NCBI RefSeq assembly: GCF_900119365.1
Contig: NZ_FPJO01000010.1
Span: forward strand, 62,001 to 126,000
Direction: 5' to 3'
Source: Streptomyces atratus
GTDB taxonomy: Bacteria > Actinomycetota > Actinomycetes > Streptomycetales > Streptomycetaceae
DNA length: 64,000 bases
The translations under genes were made by a program, and so were the position numbers. Below the pieces are notes generated by a model. The model made no database searches. It was given only the letters and a program-made list of their open reading frames with translations, and was not told the origin of the DNA. Below are positions 41,034 to 50,386 of this stretch, in pieces (position 1 is the stretch's first letter; the number at the start of each line of letters is the position of its first letter).

Positions 41034-41384
41034 CTCGAAGCCCGCCTCCTCCGGCCGGTGGAAGGACGCCGTCAGATTGAAGATCGTCCGGCCCTGCTGG
41101 ACGGCCGTGACCCGGCGCGTGGTGAACGACCGGCCGTCCCGGACGCGCTCCACCTCGTACACGATCGGCACACCCGGACGCCCCGGCCGCAGAAAGTACG
41201 CGTGCAGCGAGTGCACCGGCCGGTCCCCGTCGGTGGTCCGGCCGGCCGCGACCAGCGCCTGCCCGGCGACCTGCCCGCCGAAGACCCGCTGCAGGGACTC
41301 CTGCGGGCTGCGCCCACGGAAGATGTTGACCTCGATCCGCTCCAGGTCGAGCAGATCGACCAGGCGCTCGGCGGGATTCGTCAT
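41034..41384 (-). pseudogene. tesB: 5' fragment of tesB (acyl-CoA thioesterase II)
   Basis: N-terminal 117 codons of TesB from ATG 41384 (MTNPAERLVDLLDLERIEVN...), containing FRGRSPQESLQRVFGGQVAG, HSLHAYFLRPGRPGVPIVYE, RDGRSFTTRRVTAVQQG and ASFHRPEEAGFE. Similarity ends at GFE (41034). The frame continues into element sequence (PGRSETPRRQRRRVGCLC...) and would give a 155-residue chimaera. It lies 48 bases after the helicase gene on the same strand, so it was the second gene of that operon. The 3' half is at 32462-32869. The catalytic Asp and Gln/Thr of the second hotdog repeat are cut off, so no thioesterase activity is expected. Confidence 0.9.
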
Positions 41385-41432
41385 GCCGTTCGTCTCCACT
41401 CTCGCAGCGGCGCCGCCCCAGGGCGTACGCCC

Positions 41433-43946
41433 TCACAGCTGACCGACGGAGGTCACGCGGACCACGGCCCGGCCCTCCTCGTCGGAAGCGGCCAGATCGA
41501 TCTCCGCGCTGATGCCCCAGTCGTGGTCGCCGTTCGGGTCGGCGAAGGTCTGCCGGACCCGCCACAGCCCGTGCGCCGCATCCTCGTCGATCCTCAGCAG
41601 CTTCGGGCCGCGGGCGTCCGGACCGGTGCCCAGGTCGTCGTACTCGTCCCAGTAGGCGTCCATCGCCTCGCCCCACGCGTCCTCGTCCCAGCCCGAGCCG
41701 CCATCCAGCTCACCGAGCTCACCGACCTTGTCCAGCGCGGCCAGCTCCACCCGGCGGAACATCGCGTTGCGCACCAGTACCCGGAAGGCACGGGCGTTGG
41801 CCGTGACCGGCTTCACCTCGTCGGCCCGCTCCTGCGCCTGCTCGGCGGTCTCCACCTCCGGGTTGGCCAGCTGCTCCCACTCGTCCAGCAGACTGGAGTC
41901 CACCTGGCGGACCATCTCACCCAGCCAGGCGATCAGGTCCTCCAGGTCCTCGGACTTGAGGTCGTCCGGGATGGTGTGCTCCAGCGCCTTGTACGCACTG
42001 GCGAGATAGCGCAGCACAATGCCCTCGGTACGGGCCAGCTCGTAGTTGGAGGTGAACTCCGTGAACGTCATGGCGCGTTCGTACATGTCACGGATCACGG
42101 ACTTCGGCGAGACGGGGTGGTCGCCCACCCACGGGTGGCTCTTGCGGTAGACGTCGTACGCGTGCCACAGCAGCTCGCTCAGCGGCTTCGGGTACGTGAC
42201 CTCCTGGAGCAGCTCCATCCGCTCCTCGTACTCGACGCCGTCCGCCTTCATCTGCCCGACCGCCTCGCCGCGCGCCTTGTTCTGCTGCGCGGCGAGGATC
42301 TGCCGGGGGTCGTCGAGCGTCGACTCGACGACGGAGACCATGTCCAGCGCGTACGAGGGGGAGTCCTGGTCCAGCAGGTCGAACGCGGCCAGCGCGAAGG
42401 TGGACAGCGGCTGGTTGAGCGCGAAGTCCTGCTGGAGATCGACGGTGAGCCGGACGATCCGGCCCTCCGCGTCCGGCTCGTCGAGCTGCTCCACGACACC
42501 GCCGTCCAGCAGCGAGCGGTAGATCGCGATGGCCCGGCGGATGTGCCGCAGCTGCGCCCGGCGCGGCTCGTGGTTGTCCTCCAGCAGACGCCGCATCGCC
42601 TCGAAGGCATTGCCGGGGCGCGCGATCACGGACAGCAGCATGGTGTGCGTGACCCGGAAACGGGAGGTCAGGGGCTCCGGGTCGGACTGGATCAGCTTGT
42701 CGAAGGTGGTCTCCGACCAGGCGACGAAGCCCTCGGGGGCCTTCTTGCGGACCACCTTGCGCTTCTTCTTCGGGTCGTCGCCCGCCTTCTTGACGGCCTT
42801 CTCGTTCTCGATGACGTGCTCGGGCGCCTGCGCCACGACGAAGCCCGCCGTGTCGAAGCCGGCCCGGCCCGCACGGCCGGCGATCTGGTGGAACTCCCGG
42901 GCGCGCAGCGTACGGACGCGGGTGCCGTCGTACTTGGTGAGCGCCGTGAACAGCACGGTGCGGATGGGGACGTTGACGCCGACGCCGAGGGTGTCCGTAC
43001 CGCAGATCACCTTCAGCAGACCGGCCTGGGCGAGCTTCTCCACCAGGCGCCGGTACTTCGGCAGCATGCCCGCGTGATGCACCCCGATGCCGTGCCGCAC
43101 ATAACGGGAGAGGTTCTGGCCGAACTTGGTGGTGAAGCGGAAGTTGCCGATCAGATCGGCGATCTTCTCCTTCTCCTCCTTGGTGCACATGTTGATGCTC
43201 ATCAGCGACTGCGCCCGCTCGACGGCCGCGGCCTGGGTGAAGTGCACGATGTAGACGGGCGACTGCCTGGTGTCCAGGAGTTCGGTGAGGGTCTCGGTGA
43301 TCGGGGTCAGCCGGTACTCGTAGCTGAGCGGGACCGGCCGGGTCGCGGAGCGCACCACGGAGGTGGGGCGGCCGGTGCGGCGGGTCAGGTCCTCCTCGAA
43401 CATCCGGACGTCACCGAGCGTGGCCGACATCAGGACGAACTGCGCCTGCGGCAGCTCCAGCAGCGGGATCTGCCAGGCCCAGCCGCGGTCCGGCTCGGCG
43501 TAGAAGTGGAACTCGTCCATCACGACCTGGCCGATGTCGGCGTACTTGCCGTCACGCAGCGCGATGGAGGCCAGCACCTCGGCCGTGCAGCAGATCACCG
43601 GGGCGTCGGCGTTGACCGAGGCGTCGCCGGTGAGCATGCCGACGTTCTCCGTACCGAACAGCTTGCACAGGTCGAAGAACTTCTCCGAGACCAGTGCCTT
43701 GATCGGCGCGGTGTAGAAGGTGACCTTGTCCTGGGCCAGCGCGGTGAAGTGCGCACCCGCCGCGACCAGGCTCTTTCCGGAGCCGGTCGGGGTGGAGAGG
43801 ATCACATTCGCGCCGGAGACCACCTCGATCAGCGCCTCCTCCTGGGCCGGATAGAGGGTGATGCCCCGCGTCTCGGTCCATGACGAGAAAGCCTCGAAGA
43901 GGGCGTCGGGGTCGTCGGTCGGGGGCAGCTGATCGATAAGGGTCAC
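41433..43946 (-). CDS. DEAD/DEAH-box helicase with DUF3516 C-terminus
   Basis: An 837-residue superfamily-2 helicase. Motif I is STPTGSGKS near residue 53; motif II is VMDEFHF (a DEFH box) near 144; motif III is LMSATLGD near 173. ICGTDTLGVGVNVPIRT and QIAGRAGRAGFD (motif VI) end the RecA pair near 365. The long C-terminal part has VTHTMLLSVIARPGNAFEAM and continues into a DUF3516-like domain. The family is related to Ski2/HelY RNA helicases and is probably involved in RNA turnover. GTG 43946 is the chosen start. It is the first gene of the tesB operon. Confidence 0.88.
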   Translation of the reverse strand: MTLIDQLPPTDDPDALFEAFSSWTETRGITLYPAQEEALIEVVSGANVILSTPTGSGKSLVAAGAHFTALAQDKVTFYTAPIKALVSEKFFDLCKLFGTENVGMLTGDASVNADAPVICCTAEVLASIALRDGKYADIGQVVMDEFHFYAEPDRGWAWQIPLLELPQAQFVLMSATLGDVRMFEEDLTRRTGRPTSVVRSATRPVPLSYEYRLTPITETLTELLDTRQSPVYIVHFTQAAAVERAQSLMSINMCTKEEKEKIADLIGNFRFTTKFGQNLSRYVRHGIGVHHAGMLPKYRRLVEKLAQAGLLKVICGTDTLGVGVNVPIRTVLFTALTKYDGTRVRTLRAREFHQIAGRAGRAGFDTAGFVVAQAPEHVIENEKAVKKAGDDPKKKRKVVRKKAPEGFVAWSETTFDKLIQSDPEPLTSRFRVTHTMLLSVIARPGNAFEAMRRLLEDNHEPRRAQLRHIRRAIAIYRSLLDGGVVEQLDEPDAEGRIVRLTVDLQQDFALNQPLSTFALAAFDLLDQDSPSYALDMVSVVESTLDDPRQILAAQQNKARGEAVGQMKADGVEYEERMELLQEVTYPKPLSELLWHAYDVYRKSHPWVGDHPVSPKSVIRDMYERAMTFTEFTSNYELARTEGIVLRYLASAYKALEHTIPDDLKSEDLEDLIAWLGEMVRQVDSSLLDEWEQLANPEVETAEQAQERADEVKPVTANARAFRVLVRNAMFRRVELAALDKVGELGELDGGSGWDEDAWGEAMDAYWDEYDDLGTGPDARGPKLLRIDEDAAHGLWRVRQTFADPNGDHDWGISAEIDLAASDEEGRAVVRVTSVGQL

Positions 43947-44084
43947 GCCCCCATCTTGCCTGCCTTCCGCCCGGATGAGGGAACCGGACGACCGTATGAA
44001 GATCACGGGCGATACGCTTCCCACTCAACTCGGCCGTGCCGTAACGGCAATGGCAGCGATACGACTCTGGGGGCGGGAAGAACC

Positions 44085-44876
44085 ATGATGGGACCGGCAC
44101 ACTCTCTGTCAGGGGCGGCGGCCTGGCTGGGGGTGGGCGCGGCGGCGGCGGCCGCCGGCCACGCGATGCCGTGGCCCGTCCTCGTCGTCGGCGCGCTGAT
44201 CACCGCCGGAGCCGCGCTGGCCCCGGACCTCGACCACAAGTCCGCGACCATCTCGCGTGCTTTCGGGCCGGTGTCCCGGTGGCTCTGCGAGATCGTCGAC
44301 AAGCTCTCGCACGCCGTCTACAAGGCGACCAGGATGCGCGGCGACTCGCACCGCAACGGCGGCCACCGGACCCTGACGCACACCTGGCTCTGGGCCGTCC
44401 TGATCGGTGCCGGGGCCTCCGCCGCGGCGATCACCGGCGGCCGGTGGGCGGTCCTGGCGATCCTCTTCGTCCATCTGGTGCTCGCCGTCGAAGGGCTGCT
44501 GTGGCGGGCCGCCCGGATGTCCAGCGACGTCCTGGTCTGGCTGCTCGGCGCGACCAGTGCCTGGATACTGGCCGGCGTCCTGGACAAGCCGGGCAATGGC
44601 TCGGACTGGCTGTTCACCGCCCCCGGCCAGGAGTACCTCTGGCTCGGGCTGCCGATCGTGCTCGGTGCCCTCGTCCACGACATCGGTGACGCGCTGACCG
44701 TCTCCGGCTGCCCGATCCTGTGGCCCATCCCGATCGGCCGCAAGCGCTGGTACCCGATCGGCCCGCCGAAGGCCATGCGGTTCCGGGCCGGGAGCTGGGT
44801 GGAGCTGAAGGTACTGATGCCGGTGTTCATGGTGCTCGGAGGAGTGGGCGGGGCGGCCGCCCTGAACTTCATCTGA
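44085..44876 (+). CDS. YdjM-family inner-membrane metal-dependent hydrolase
   Basis: A 263-residue protein with a signature N-terminus (GPAHSLSGAAAWLG), APDLDHKSATISR, and GGHRTLTHTWLWA near residues 88-100. These give the metal-binding His/Asp pattern of the YdjM (DUF457) family. Four to five helices are present. E. coli YdjM is induced by DNA damage; the substrate of the family is unknown. Two ATGs occur (44085, 44088) after a moderate site (GGGAAG). The gene ends at a 19-bp hairpin. It is divergent from the helicase. Confidence 0.83.
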   Translation: MMGPAHSLSGAAAWLGVGAAAAAAGHAMPWPVLVVGALITAGAALAPDLDHKSATISRAFGPVSRWLCEIVDKLSHAVYKATRMRGDSHRNGGHRTLTHTWLWAVLIGAGASAAAITGGRWAVLAILFVHLVLAVEGLLWRAARMSSDVLVWLLGATSAWILAGVLDKPGNGSDWLFTAPGQEYLWLGLPIVLGALVHDIGDALTVSGCPILWPIPIGRKRWYPIGPPKAMRFRAGSWVELKVLMPVFMVLGGVGGAAALNFI

Positions 44877-44878
44877 CG

Positions 44879-44919
44879 GCGCACCGCCCTGGGCCGCCGG
44901 GCGGCCCAGGGCGGTGCGC
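44879..44919. terminator. 19-bp bidirectional terminator
   Basis: Perfect 19-bp inverted repeat (44879-44897 and 44901-44919), 3-nt loop, between the converging YdjM and ABC exporter genes. It abuts the ABC stop codon. Confidence 0.88.
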
Positions 44920-46701
44920 TCAGCCGTGCCAGGACCGCCACAGCGCCGCATACGCGCCGTCCGCCGCCACCAGCTCGTCATGACCGCCCAGTTCGCTGAT
45001 CCGGCCGCCCTCCACCACCGCGATCACATCCGCGTCGTGCGCGGTGTGCAGCCGGTGTGCGATCGCCACGACCGTACGGCCGTCCAGCACCCGGGCCAGG
45101 GATCGCTCCAGATGGCGGGCGGCCCGCGGGTCCAGCAGCGAGGTCGCCTCGTCCAGCACCAGGGTGTGCGGATCGGCCAGGACCAGCCGGGCCAGGGCGA
45201 TCTGCTGGGCCTGGGCCGGAGTCAGCGCCAGACCGCCGGAGCCGACCTCGGTGTCCAGCCCCTCCTCCAGGTTCCTCGCCCAGCCGTCCGCGTCGACGGC
45301 CGCCAGCGATGCCCACAGCTCGGCGTCCTCGGCGCCCGTACGGGCCAGCAGGAGGTTGTCCCGCAGCGAGCCGACGAACACATGGTGCTCCTGGTTGACC
45401 AGCGCCACATGCGTACGTACGTCCTCCGCCCTCATCCGTGACAACTCGGCGCCACCGAGAGTCACTTCGCCCGACCGCGGGGCGTAGATCCCGGCCAGCA
45501 GCCGGCCCAGCGTGGACTTGCCGGCGCCGGACGGGCCGACCAGCGCGAGGCGCGTACCCGGTGCGACGTCCAACGACACCCGGTGCAGTACGTCGAGGCC
45601 GGCGCGGTACCCGAAGCGCACCTCGTCGGCCCGCACGTCCCGGCCCTCCGGGACGACCTCCGCGTCGCCCGCGTCCGGTTCGATGTCCCGTACGCCGACC
45701 AGCCGGGCCAGCGACACCTGGGCGACCTGGAGCTCGTCGTACCAGCGCAGGATCAGACCGATCGGGTCGACCATCATCTGCGCCAGCAGCGCGCCCGTCG
45801 TCAGCTGGCCCACGGTCAGCCAGCCCTCGATGACGAACCAGCCGCCGAGCATCAGCACCGCGCCCAGAATCGTCACATAAGTGACGTTGATGACCGGGAA
45901 GAGCGCGGAGCGCAGGAAGAGCGTGTAGCGCTCCCAGGCGGTCCACTGCGCGATGCGCCTGTCCGACAGCGCCACCCGGCGCGCTCCGAGACGGTGCGCC
46001 TCCACGGTCCGTCCGGCGTCCACGGTCTCCGCGAGCATCGCGGCGACCGCGGCGTATCCCGCGGCCTCCGAACGGTACGCGGACGGCGCCCGCTTGAAGT
46101 ACCAGCGGCAGCCGATGATCAGCACCGGCAGCGCGATCAGCACCGAGAGCGCCAGCGGCGGAGCCGTCACGGTGAGAGCGGCGAGCAGCAGCCCCGCCCA
46201 CACCACGCCGATCGCCAGCTGCGGCACGGCCTCGCGCATCGCATTGGCCAGCCGGTCGATGTCCGTGGTGATCCTGGAGAGCAGATCTCCGGTACCGGCC
46301 CGCTCCAGCACCCCCGGCGGCAGCCCGACCGACCGTACGAGGAAGTCCTCGCGCAGATCGGCCAGCATCTCCTCGCCGAGCATCGCGCTGCGCAGGCGCA
46401 TCAACCGGGTGAACACGGTCTGCACGACCAGCGCGAGCGCGAACACCCCGGCGGTGCGCTCCAGATGGAGGTCCCGCACGCCCCCGGAGAGATCCTCGAC
46501 CAGCCCGCCGAGCAGATACGGGCCGGTGATCGACGCGATCACCGCGACGGCGTTGAACGCGACGAGCACGGCGAACCGCCCGCGATGGCGCCGCAGCAGC
46601 TCCCGTACGTAGCTCCGTACGGTGGTGGGGGTGCCGACCGGCAGGGTCGTCGCCGACTCCGGCGCGGCCGGGTCGTACGCCGGTACTGCGACGCCGATCA
46701 T
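44920..46701 (-). CDS. ABC exporter, subunit with intact Walker A and altered signature
   Basis: A 593-residue type-I exporter half: six helices (residues 30-330), then an ATPase. Walker A is intact (VGPSGAGKSTLG near residue 390), and the D-loop/Walker B VLDEATSLLD is normal, but the signature motif that should read LSGGQ is LTPAQAQQIALA. It overlaps the partner gene by 4 bases (46698-46701). In head-to-tail ABC dimers its Walker A works with the LSGGQ of the partner. It thus supplies the good Walker A for the single consensus site. The substrate is unknown; no adjacent biosynthetic genes hint at it. Confidence 0.9.
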   Translation of the reverse strand: MIGVAVPAYDPAAPESATTLPVGTPTTVRSYVRELLRRHRGRFAVLVAFNAVAVIASITGPYLLGGLVEDLSGGVRDLHLERTAGVFALALVVQTVFTRLMRLRSAMLGEEMLADLREDFLVRSVGLPPGVLERAGTGDLLSRITTDIDRLANAMREAVPQLAIGVVWAGLLLAALTVTAPPLALSVLIALPVLIIGCRWYFKRAPSAYRSEAAGYAAVAAMLAETVDAGRTVEAHRLGARRVALSDRRIAQWTAWERYTLFLRSALFPVINVTYVTILGAVLMLGGWFVIEGWLTVGQLTTGALLAQMMVDPIGLILRWYDELQVAQVSLARLVGVRDIEPDAGDAEVVPEGRDVRADEVRFGYRAGLDVLHRVSLDVAPGTRLALVGPSGAGKSTLGRLLAGIYAPRSGEVTLGGAELSRMRAEDVRTHVALVNQEHHVFVGSLRDNLLLARTGAEDAELWASLAAVDADGWARNLEEGLDTEVGSGGLALTPAQAQQIALARLVLADPHTLVLDEATSLLDPRAARHLERSLARVLDGRTVVAIAHRLHTAHDADVIAVVEGGRISELGGHDELVAADGAYAALWRSWHG

Positions 46702-48524
46702 GCCCGTTCCTCGACTTCCTCGATCGTTGCGGTCGCGCCCCGGGAGGCCAGGGCCGCGATCTCCTCGTCCGTCTCGCGTGTCACGACGGCCCGGTAGCGG
46801 GGTTCCGTGCGCAGCAGGTCGCGGTGCTCCCCGACCGCGACGACGGTGCCTCGGTGCACCAGCACCACCCGGTCCGCGAGGTCGAGCAGCAGCGGCGAGG
46901 AGGCGAACGCCACGGTGGTACGGCCCTGGCGCAGTGCCTTGATTCCGGCGGCGACCCGGGCCTCCGTGTGCGAGTCGACGGCGGAGGTCGGCTCGTCGAG
47001 CACCAGGGCCTCCGGGTCGGTCACCAAGGAGCGGGCCAGCGCGAGCCGCTGGCGCTGGCCGCCCGAGAGCGAGCGGCCGCGCTCGGTGATCCGGGTCGTC
47101 ATGGGGTCGCCGTCCGTGGCGAGCGAGGCCTGCGCCAAGGAGTCCAGCACATCGCCGCACTGCGCGGCGGTCAGCGCCTCCTCGGCGGTCACCCGGCCGG
47201 ACGACGGAACGTCCAGCAGTTCGCGCAGGGTGCCGGAGAGCAGAACGGGGTCCTTGTCCTGGACCAGCACGGCGGTCCGGGCGGAGTCCAGCGGGAGCTC
47301 GTCCAGCGGTACGCCACCGAGCAGCACGGACAGGACCTCGCGCTCCGCGGCGTCCTCGTCCGGGTCGGTGCCCGCCTGTGCGTGTCCGCCGAGCCGCTCG
47401 GCCAGCCGGCCCGCCTCGTCCGGATCACCGCAGACCACCGCGGTGAACAGGCCGGCCGGAGCCATCAGACCGGTGACCGGGTCGTACAGATCGCCGGTCG
47501 GCGCGGCGTCGAGGGTCGACGGCCGGGCCGCGCGGTGCAACGACAGCACCCGGACCGCGCGCTGGGCGGACGGCCGCGAGAAGGAGTACGCCATCGCGAT
47601 CTCCTCGAAGTGGCGCAGCGGGAAGAGCAGCAGCGTCGCCGCGCTGTACACCGTGACCAGCTGGCCGACCCCGATCCGGCCGTCCCGCGCCAGCATTGCC
47701 CCGTACACGACCAGCGAGATGAGCAGCACACCCGGCAGCAGCACCTGGATCGCCGAGATCAGCGACCACATCCGCGCGCTGTGCACCGCCGCCTCGCGGA
47801 CCTCCTGGGAGGCGCGCCGATAGCGGCCGAGGAACAGCTCCTCGCCGCCGATCCCGCGCAGCACCCGCAGCCCGGCCACGGTGTCCGAGGCAAGCTCCGT
47901 GGCCTTGCCCGCCTTCTCGCGCTGGAGGTCCGCGCGCCGGGTGGCCCGGGGGAGCAGCGGCAGCACGGCGAGGGCCAGCAACGGCACGGCGACCGTCACC
48001 AGGATGCCCAGCGACGGCAGGTAGAGGAGGAGCCCCGCACAGATCAGAACAAGGGCGGCGGCGGCCGCGGCGAAGCGCGAAAGGGCCTCGACGAACCATC
48101 CGATCTTTTCGACGTCACCGGTGGAAACCGCGACCACTTCGCCCGCCGCGACCCGACGGGTCAGCGCCGAGCCGAGCTCCGCGGTCTTACGGGCCAGCAG
48201 CTGCTGGACCCGGGCGGCAGCGGTGATCCAGTTGGTGATGGCCGTCCGGTGAAGCATGGTGTCGCCGAGCGCGATCAGCACGCCCAGCACCGTGATCAGC
48301 CCGCCCGACCAGGCGAGCCGGCTGCCGGAGCGGTCGACGACCGCCTGGACGGCCAGACCGATGGCGGGCGGCAGCCCGGCGATGGAGCACTGGTGCAGCA
48401 GCCCCCAGGCCATGGACTTGAGCTGGCCCCTGAGCTGATTGCGGCCGAGCCAGAGCAGGAAGCGTGGCCCTGACCGGACATCGGGATCGCCGGGATCCGG
48501 GTAGGGAAGATCGCGAATCTGCAT
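46698..48524 (-). CDS. ABC exporter, subunit with degenerate Walker A and intact signature
   Basis: A 608-residue type-I exporter half. Six helices fill residues 40-320. The ATPase begins near 360, but the Walker A position reads VVCGDPDEAGRLAERLGG and lacks GxxGxGK(S/T). The signature SLSGGQRQRLALARS and Walker B ALVLDEPTSAVD are canonical. It is therefore the complementary partner of the 44920 gene: its LSGGQ completes the one consensus ATP site, while its own Walker A would sit in the degenerate site. ATG 48524 starts the pair; it is first in the transcript and overlaps by 4 bases. Confidence 0.9.
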   Translation of the reverse strand: MQIRDLPYPDPGDPDVRSGPRFLLWLGRNQLRGQLKSMAWGLLHQCSIAGLPPAIGLAVQAVVDRSGSRLAWSGGLITVLGVLIALGDTMLHRTAITNWITAAARVQQLLARKTAELGSALTRRVAAGEVVAVSTGDVEKIGWFVEALSRFAAAAAALVLICAGLLLYLPSLGILVTVAVPLLALAVLPLLPRATRRADLQREKAGKATELASDTVAGLRVLRGIGGEELFLGRYRRASQEVREAAVHSARMWSLISAIQVLLPGVLLISLVVYGAMLARDGRIGVGQLVTVYSAATLLLFPLRHFEEIAMAYSFSRPSAQRAVRVLSLHRAARPSTLDAAPTGDLYDPVTGLMAPAGLFTAVVCGDPDEAGRLAERLGGHAQAGTDPDEDAAEREVLSVLLGGVPLDELPLDSARTAVLVQDKDPVLLSGTLRELLDVPSSGRVTAEEALTAAQCGDVLDSLAQASLATDGDPMTTRITERGRSLSGGQRQRLALARSLVTDPEALVLDEPTSAVDSHTEARVAAGIKALRQGRTTVAFASSPLLLDLADRVVLVHRGTVVAVGEHRDLLRTEPRYRAVVTRETDEEIAALASRGATATIEEVEERA

Positions 48525-48674
48525 GACGTCCCATGGTTCGGTGTGACTGGGCGTTCGGTGCCTGGATCAAGGCGAATGATCCAAACCGTGTCAGGTTCGC
48601 CCCGGGACGTCGGTTCGAGCAATTGGTTTTCTCCGGAAACGTCTGTATCGCGTTACGGCCGCGACGCGCACGGG

Positions 48675-48713
48675 CGGGCCGGGCACGGGCCCTGCGGGCC
48701 CGTGCCCGGCCCG
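48675..48713 (-). terminator. 18-bp terminator after the GH109 gene
   Basis: CGGGCCGGGCACGGGCCC (48675-48692) and its perfect complement (48696-48713) with a 3-nt loop, 9 bases past the GH109 stop codon. It shields the ABC promoter region. Confidence 0.85.
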
Positions 48714-48722
48714 GCCGGCCGC

Positions 48723-50171
48723 TCAGGCCTTCTCGGGGTTCTCCGAGTCCATGCCGGAGCGGGCCTTCTTCCACTCACCGCGGGTGAAGTCCGGGATCTG
48801 TTGCGGCGCGCCCTTCGCCCGGATGGACAGGTGGCTGAGCGGCACGGGGGACGTCCAGGTCGCCGCGTCGTACACGTCGAAGTCGGGGACGAGGCCGAGC
48901 CGCATGCACTGCATCAGCCGGAACACCAGCATGTAGTCCATGCCGCCGTGGCCGCCCGGCGGATTGGCGTGTTCCTTCCACAGCCAGTGGTCCCAATCCT
49001 GGTATTCGGAGAAGTCGCCCCAGTTGTCGTTGGTGTGGTCGGGCTCGATGTAGATCCGGGCGGGGTAGTCCTCGAAGACGCCCTTCGTACCGCCGAGGCT
49101 GTTGATCCGCGAGTACGGATGCGGGGTGGACACATCGTGCTCCAGCCGGATGACCCGCCCCTTGGCGGTCTGGACGAGACTGATCGTCCGGTCGGACTCG
49201 ATGTAGGTCTCCTTCCAGCTCGGGTCGCCGGCCGGCATGTTCTTCTCGCGGTACTCGGCGAGCCCGAGGGACGGGGAACCGACACTGGTGATGCTCACCG
49301 CACGGTCGCCGCGGTTGATGTCCATGTAGTTGGCGACCGGACCGAACCCGTGGTTGGGGTAGAGATCGCCCCGCAGCCTGGTGTGCCAGAGCCTGCGCCA
49401 GGGGCCTTCGTAGTAGTCCGGGTCGAACATCAGGCCACGCAGATCGTGGTTGTACGCGCCCGCGCCGTGCAGCAGGTCACCGAAGAGACCGGCATGCGCC
49501 ATGCGCAGCACCCGCATCTCGTTCTGCCCGTAGCAGCAGTTCTCCAGCTGCATGCAGTGGCGTCTGGTGCGCTCGGACAGATCGACCAGTTCCCAGAGCT
49601 GGTCGAGCTGGAGAGCGATCGGACACTCCACACCGACATGCTTGCCGTTCAGCATGGCGGTCTTCGCCATCTGGAAGTGGAAGTCCCACGGCGTCGCCAC
49701 ATAGACGAAGTCGATGTCTCCGCGCTTGCAGAGGTTCTCGTAGTCGTCCTCACCGTTGGTGTAGACGGCGGGAGCCGGCTGACCCGCAGCGGTCACCTTC
49801 GCGGCGGCCCGTTGGGCCTTCGCCTTGACCGGGTCGCAGACGGCGACGACCTGTACGCCGCTGACGGCGAGGAAGAGATCGATCATGCTGCCACCGCGGT
49901 TGCCGAGGCCGACGATGCCGACCCGGACGGTGGAGCGCCGGTCGAAGGGGACCCCCACCATGGTCCGGCCCTGGCGCTTCGGAGCCTCCGCCAGGTCCGC
50001 GGCGGCCTCCGGGCCCCGTCCGATGGCGGCGGCCGCGGTGGAGCTGCCGAGGGCGCCGAGCCCGAGCCCGGCGCCGGCCACCGAGGCGGTCGTCCAGAGC
50101 ACCGAGCGGCGGCTCATGGAGCCCTCGTCGCCGCCCTGCGTACCGTCGTTCTGCTGTGCTGCGTCGTTCAT
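48723..50171 (-). CDS. GH109-type alpha-N-acetylgalactosaminidase (Gfo/Idh/MocA fold), Tat-exported
   Basis: A 482-residue protein with a twin-arginine signal (SMSRRSVLWTTASVAG) and an Ala-rich segment ending near ATAAA-like AAAAIG. A Rossmann domain starts at VRVGIVGLGNRGGS near residue 82. It has VYVATPWDFHFQMAKTAML and the MDYMLVFRLMQCMRLGLVPD followed by FDVYDAATWTSPVPLSHLSI end typical of GH109. GH109 uses bound NAD+ for a redox-elimination mechanism and removes terminal alpha-GalNAc. Other Gfo/Idh/MocA functions (dehydrogenase) are possible. ATG 50171 follows GGAGGATCG. Single gene between terminators. Confidence 0.8.
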   Translation of the reverse strand: MNDAAQQNDGTQGGDEGSMSRRSVLWTTASVAGAGLGLGALGSSTAAAAIGRGPEAAADLAEAPKRQGRTMVGVPFDRRSTVRVGIVGLGNRGGSMIDLFLAVSGVQVVAVCDPVKAKAQRAAAKVTAAGQPAPAVYTNGEDDYENLCKRGDIDFVYVATPWDFHFQMAKTAMLNGKHVGVECPIALQLDQLWELVDLSERTRRHCMQLENCCYGQNEMRVLRMAHAGLFGDLLHGAGAYNHDLRGLMFDPDYYEGPWRRLWHTRLRGDLYPNHGFGPVANYMDINRGDRAVSITSVGSPSLGLAEYREKNMPAGDPSWKETYIESDRTISLVQTAKGRVIRLEHDVSTPHPYSRINSLGGTKGVFEDYPARIYIEPDHTNDNWGDFSEYQDWDHWLWKEHANPPGGHGGMDYMLVFRLMQCMRLGLVPDFDVYDAATWTSPVPLSHLSIRAKGAPQQIPDFTRGEWKKARSGMDSENPEKA

Positions 50172-50313
50172 CGATCCTCCGTGAAGGGGGTCTGACGTGC
50201 GCGGCTGGTGAATGAACCTCGATAAGGACCTTGGTAGTTGGGGCTGTTGTTGCGCAAGGGGAGCGATTGGACTCCCGTTCCGAAACCATGGACTTTCGTG
50301 CCTGCGTGAAAAC

Positions 50314-50384
50314 GCCGGGCGGGCTCGAAGGTGTCGAGCCCGCCCGGCGCTACAGGGCGGCTACGGGGGCCGTCCGGCCCCCGT
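50314..50384 (-). terminator. Tandem hairpins after the FAD/Fe-S oxidoreductase gene
   Basis: First: 50363-50371 / 50376-50384 (9 bp). Second: GCCGGGCGGGCTCGA (50314-50328) / TCGAGCCCGCCCGGC (50334-50348), 15 bp. Both lie just past the stop at 50387. Confidence 0.8.
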
Positions 50385-50386
50385 TA

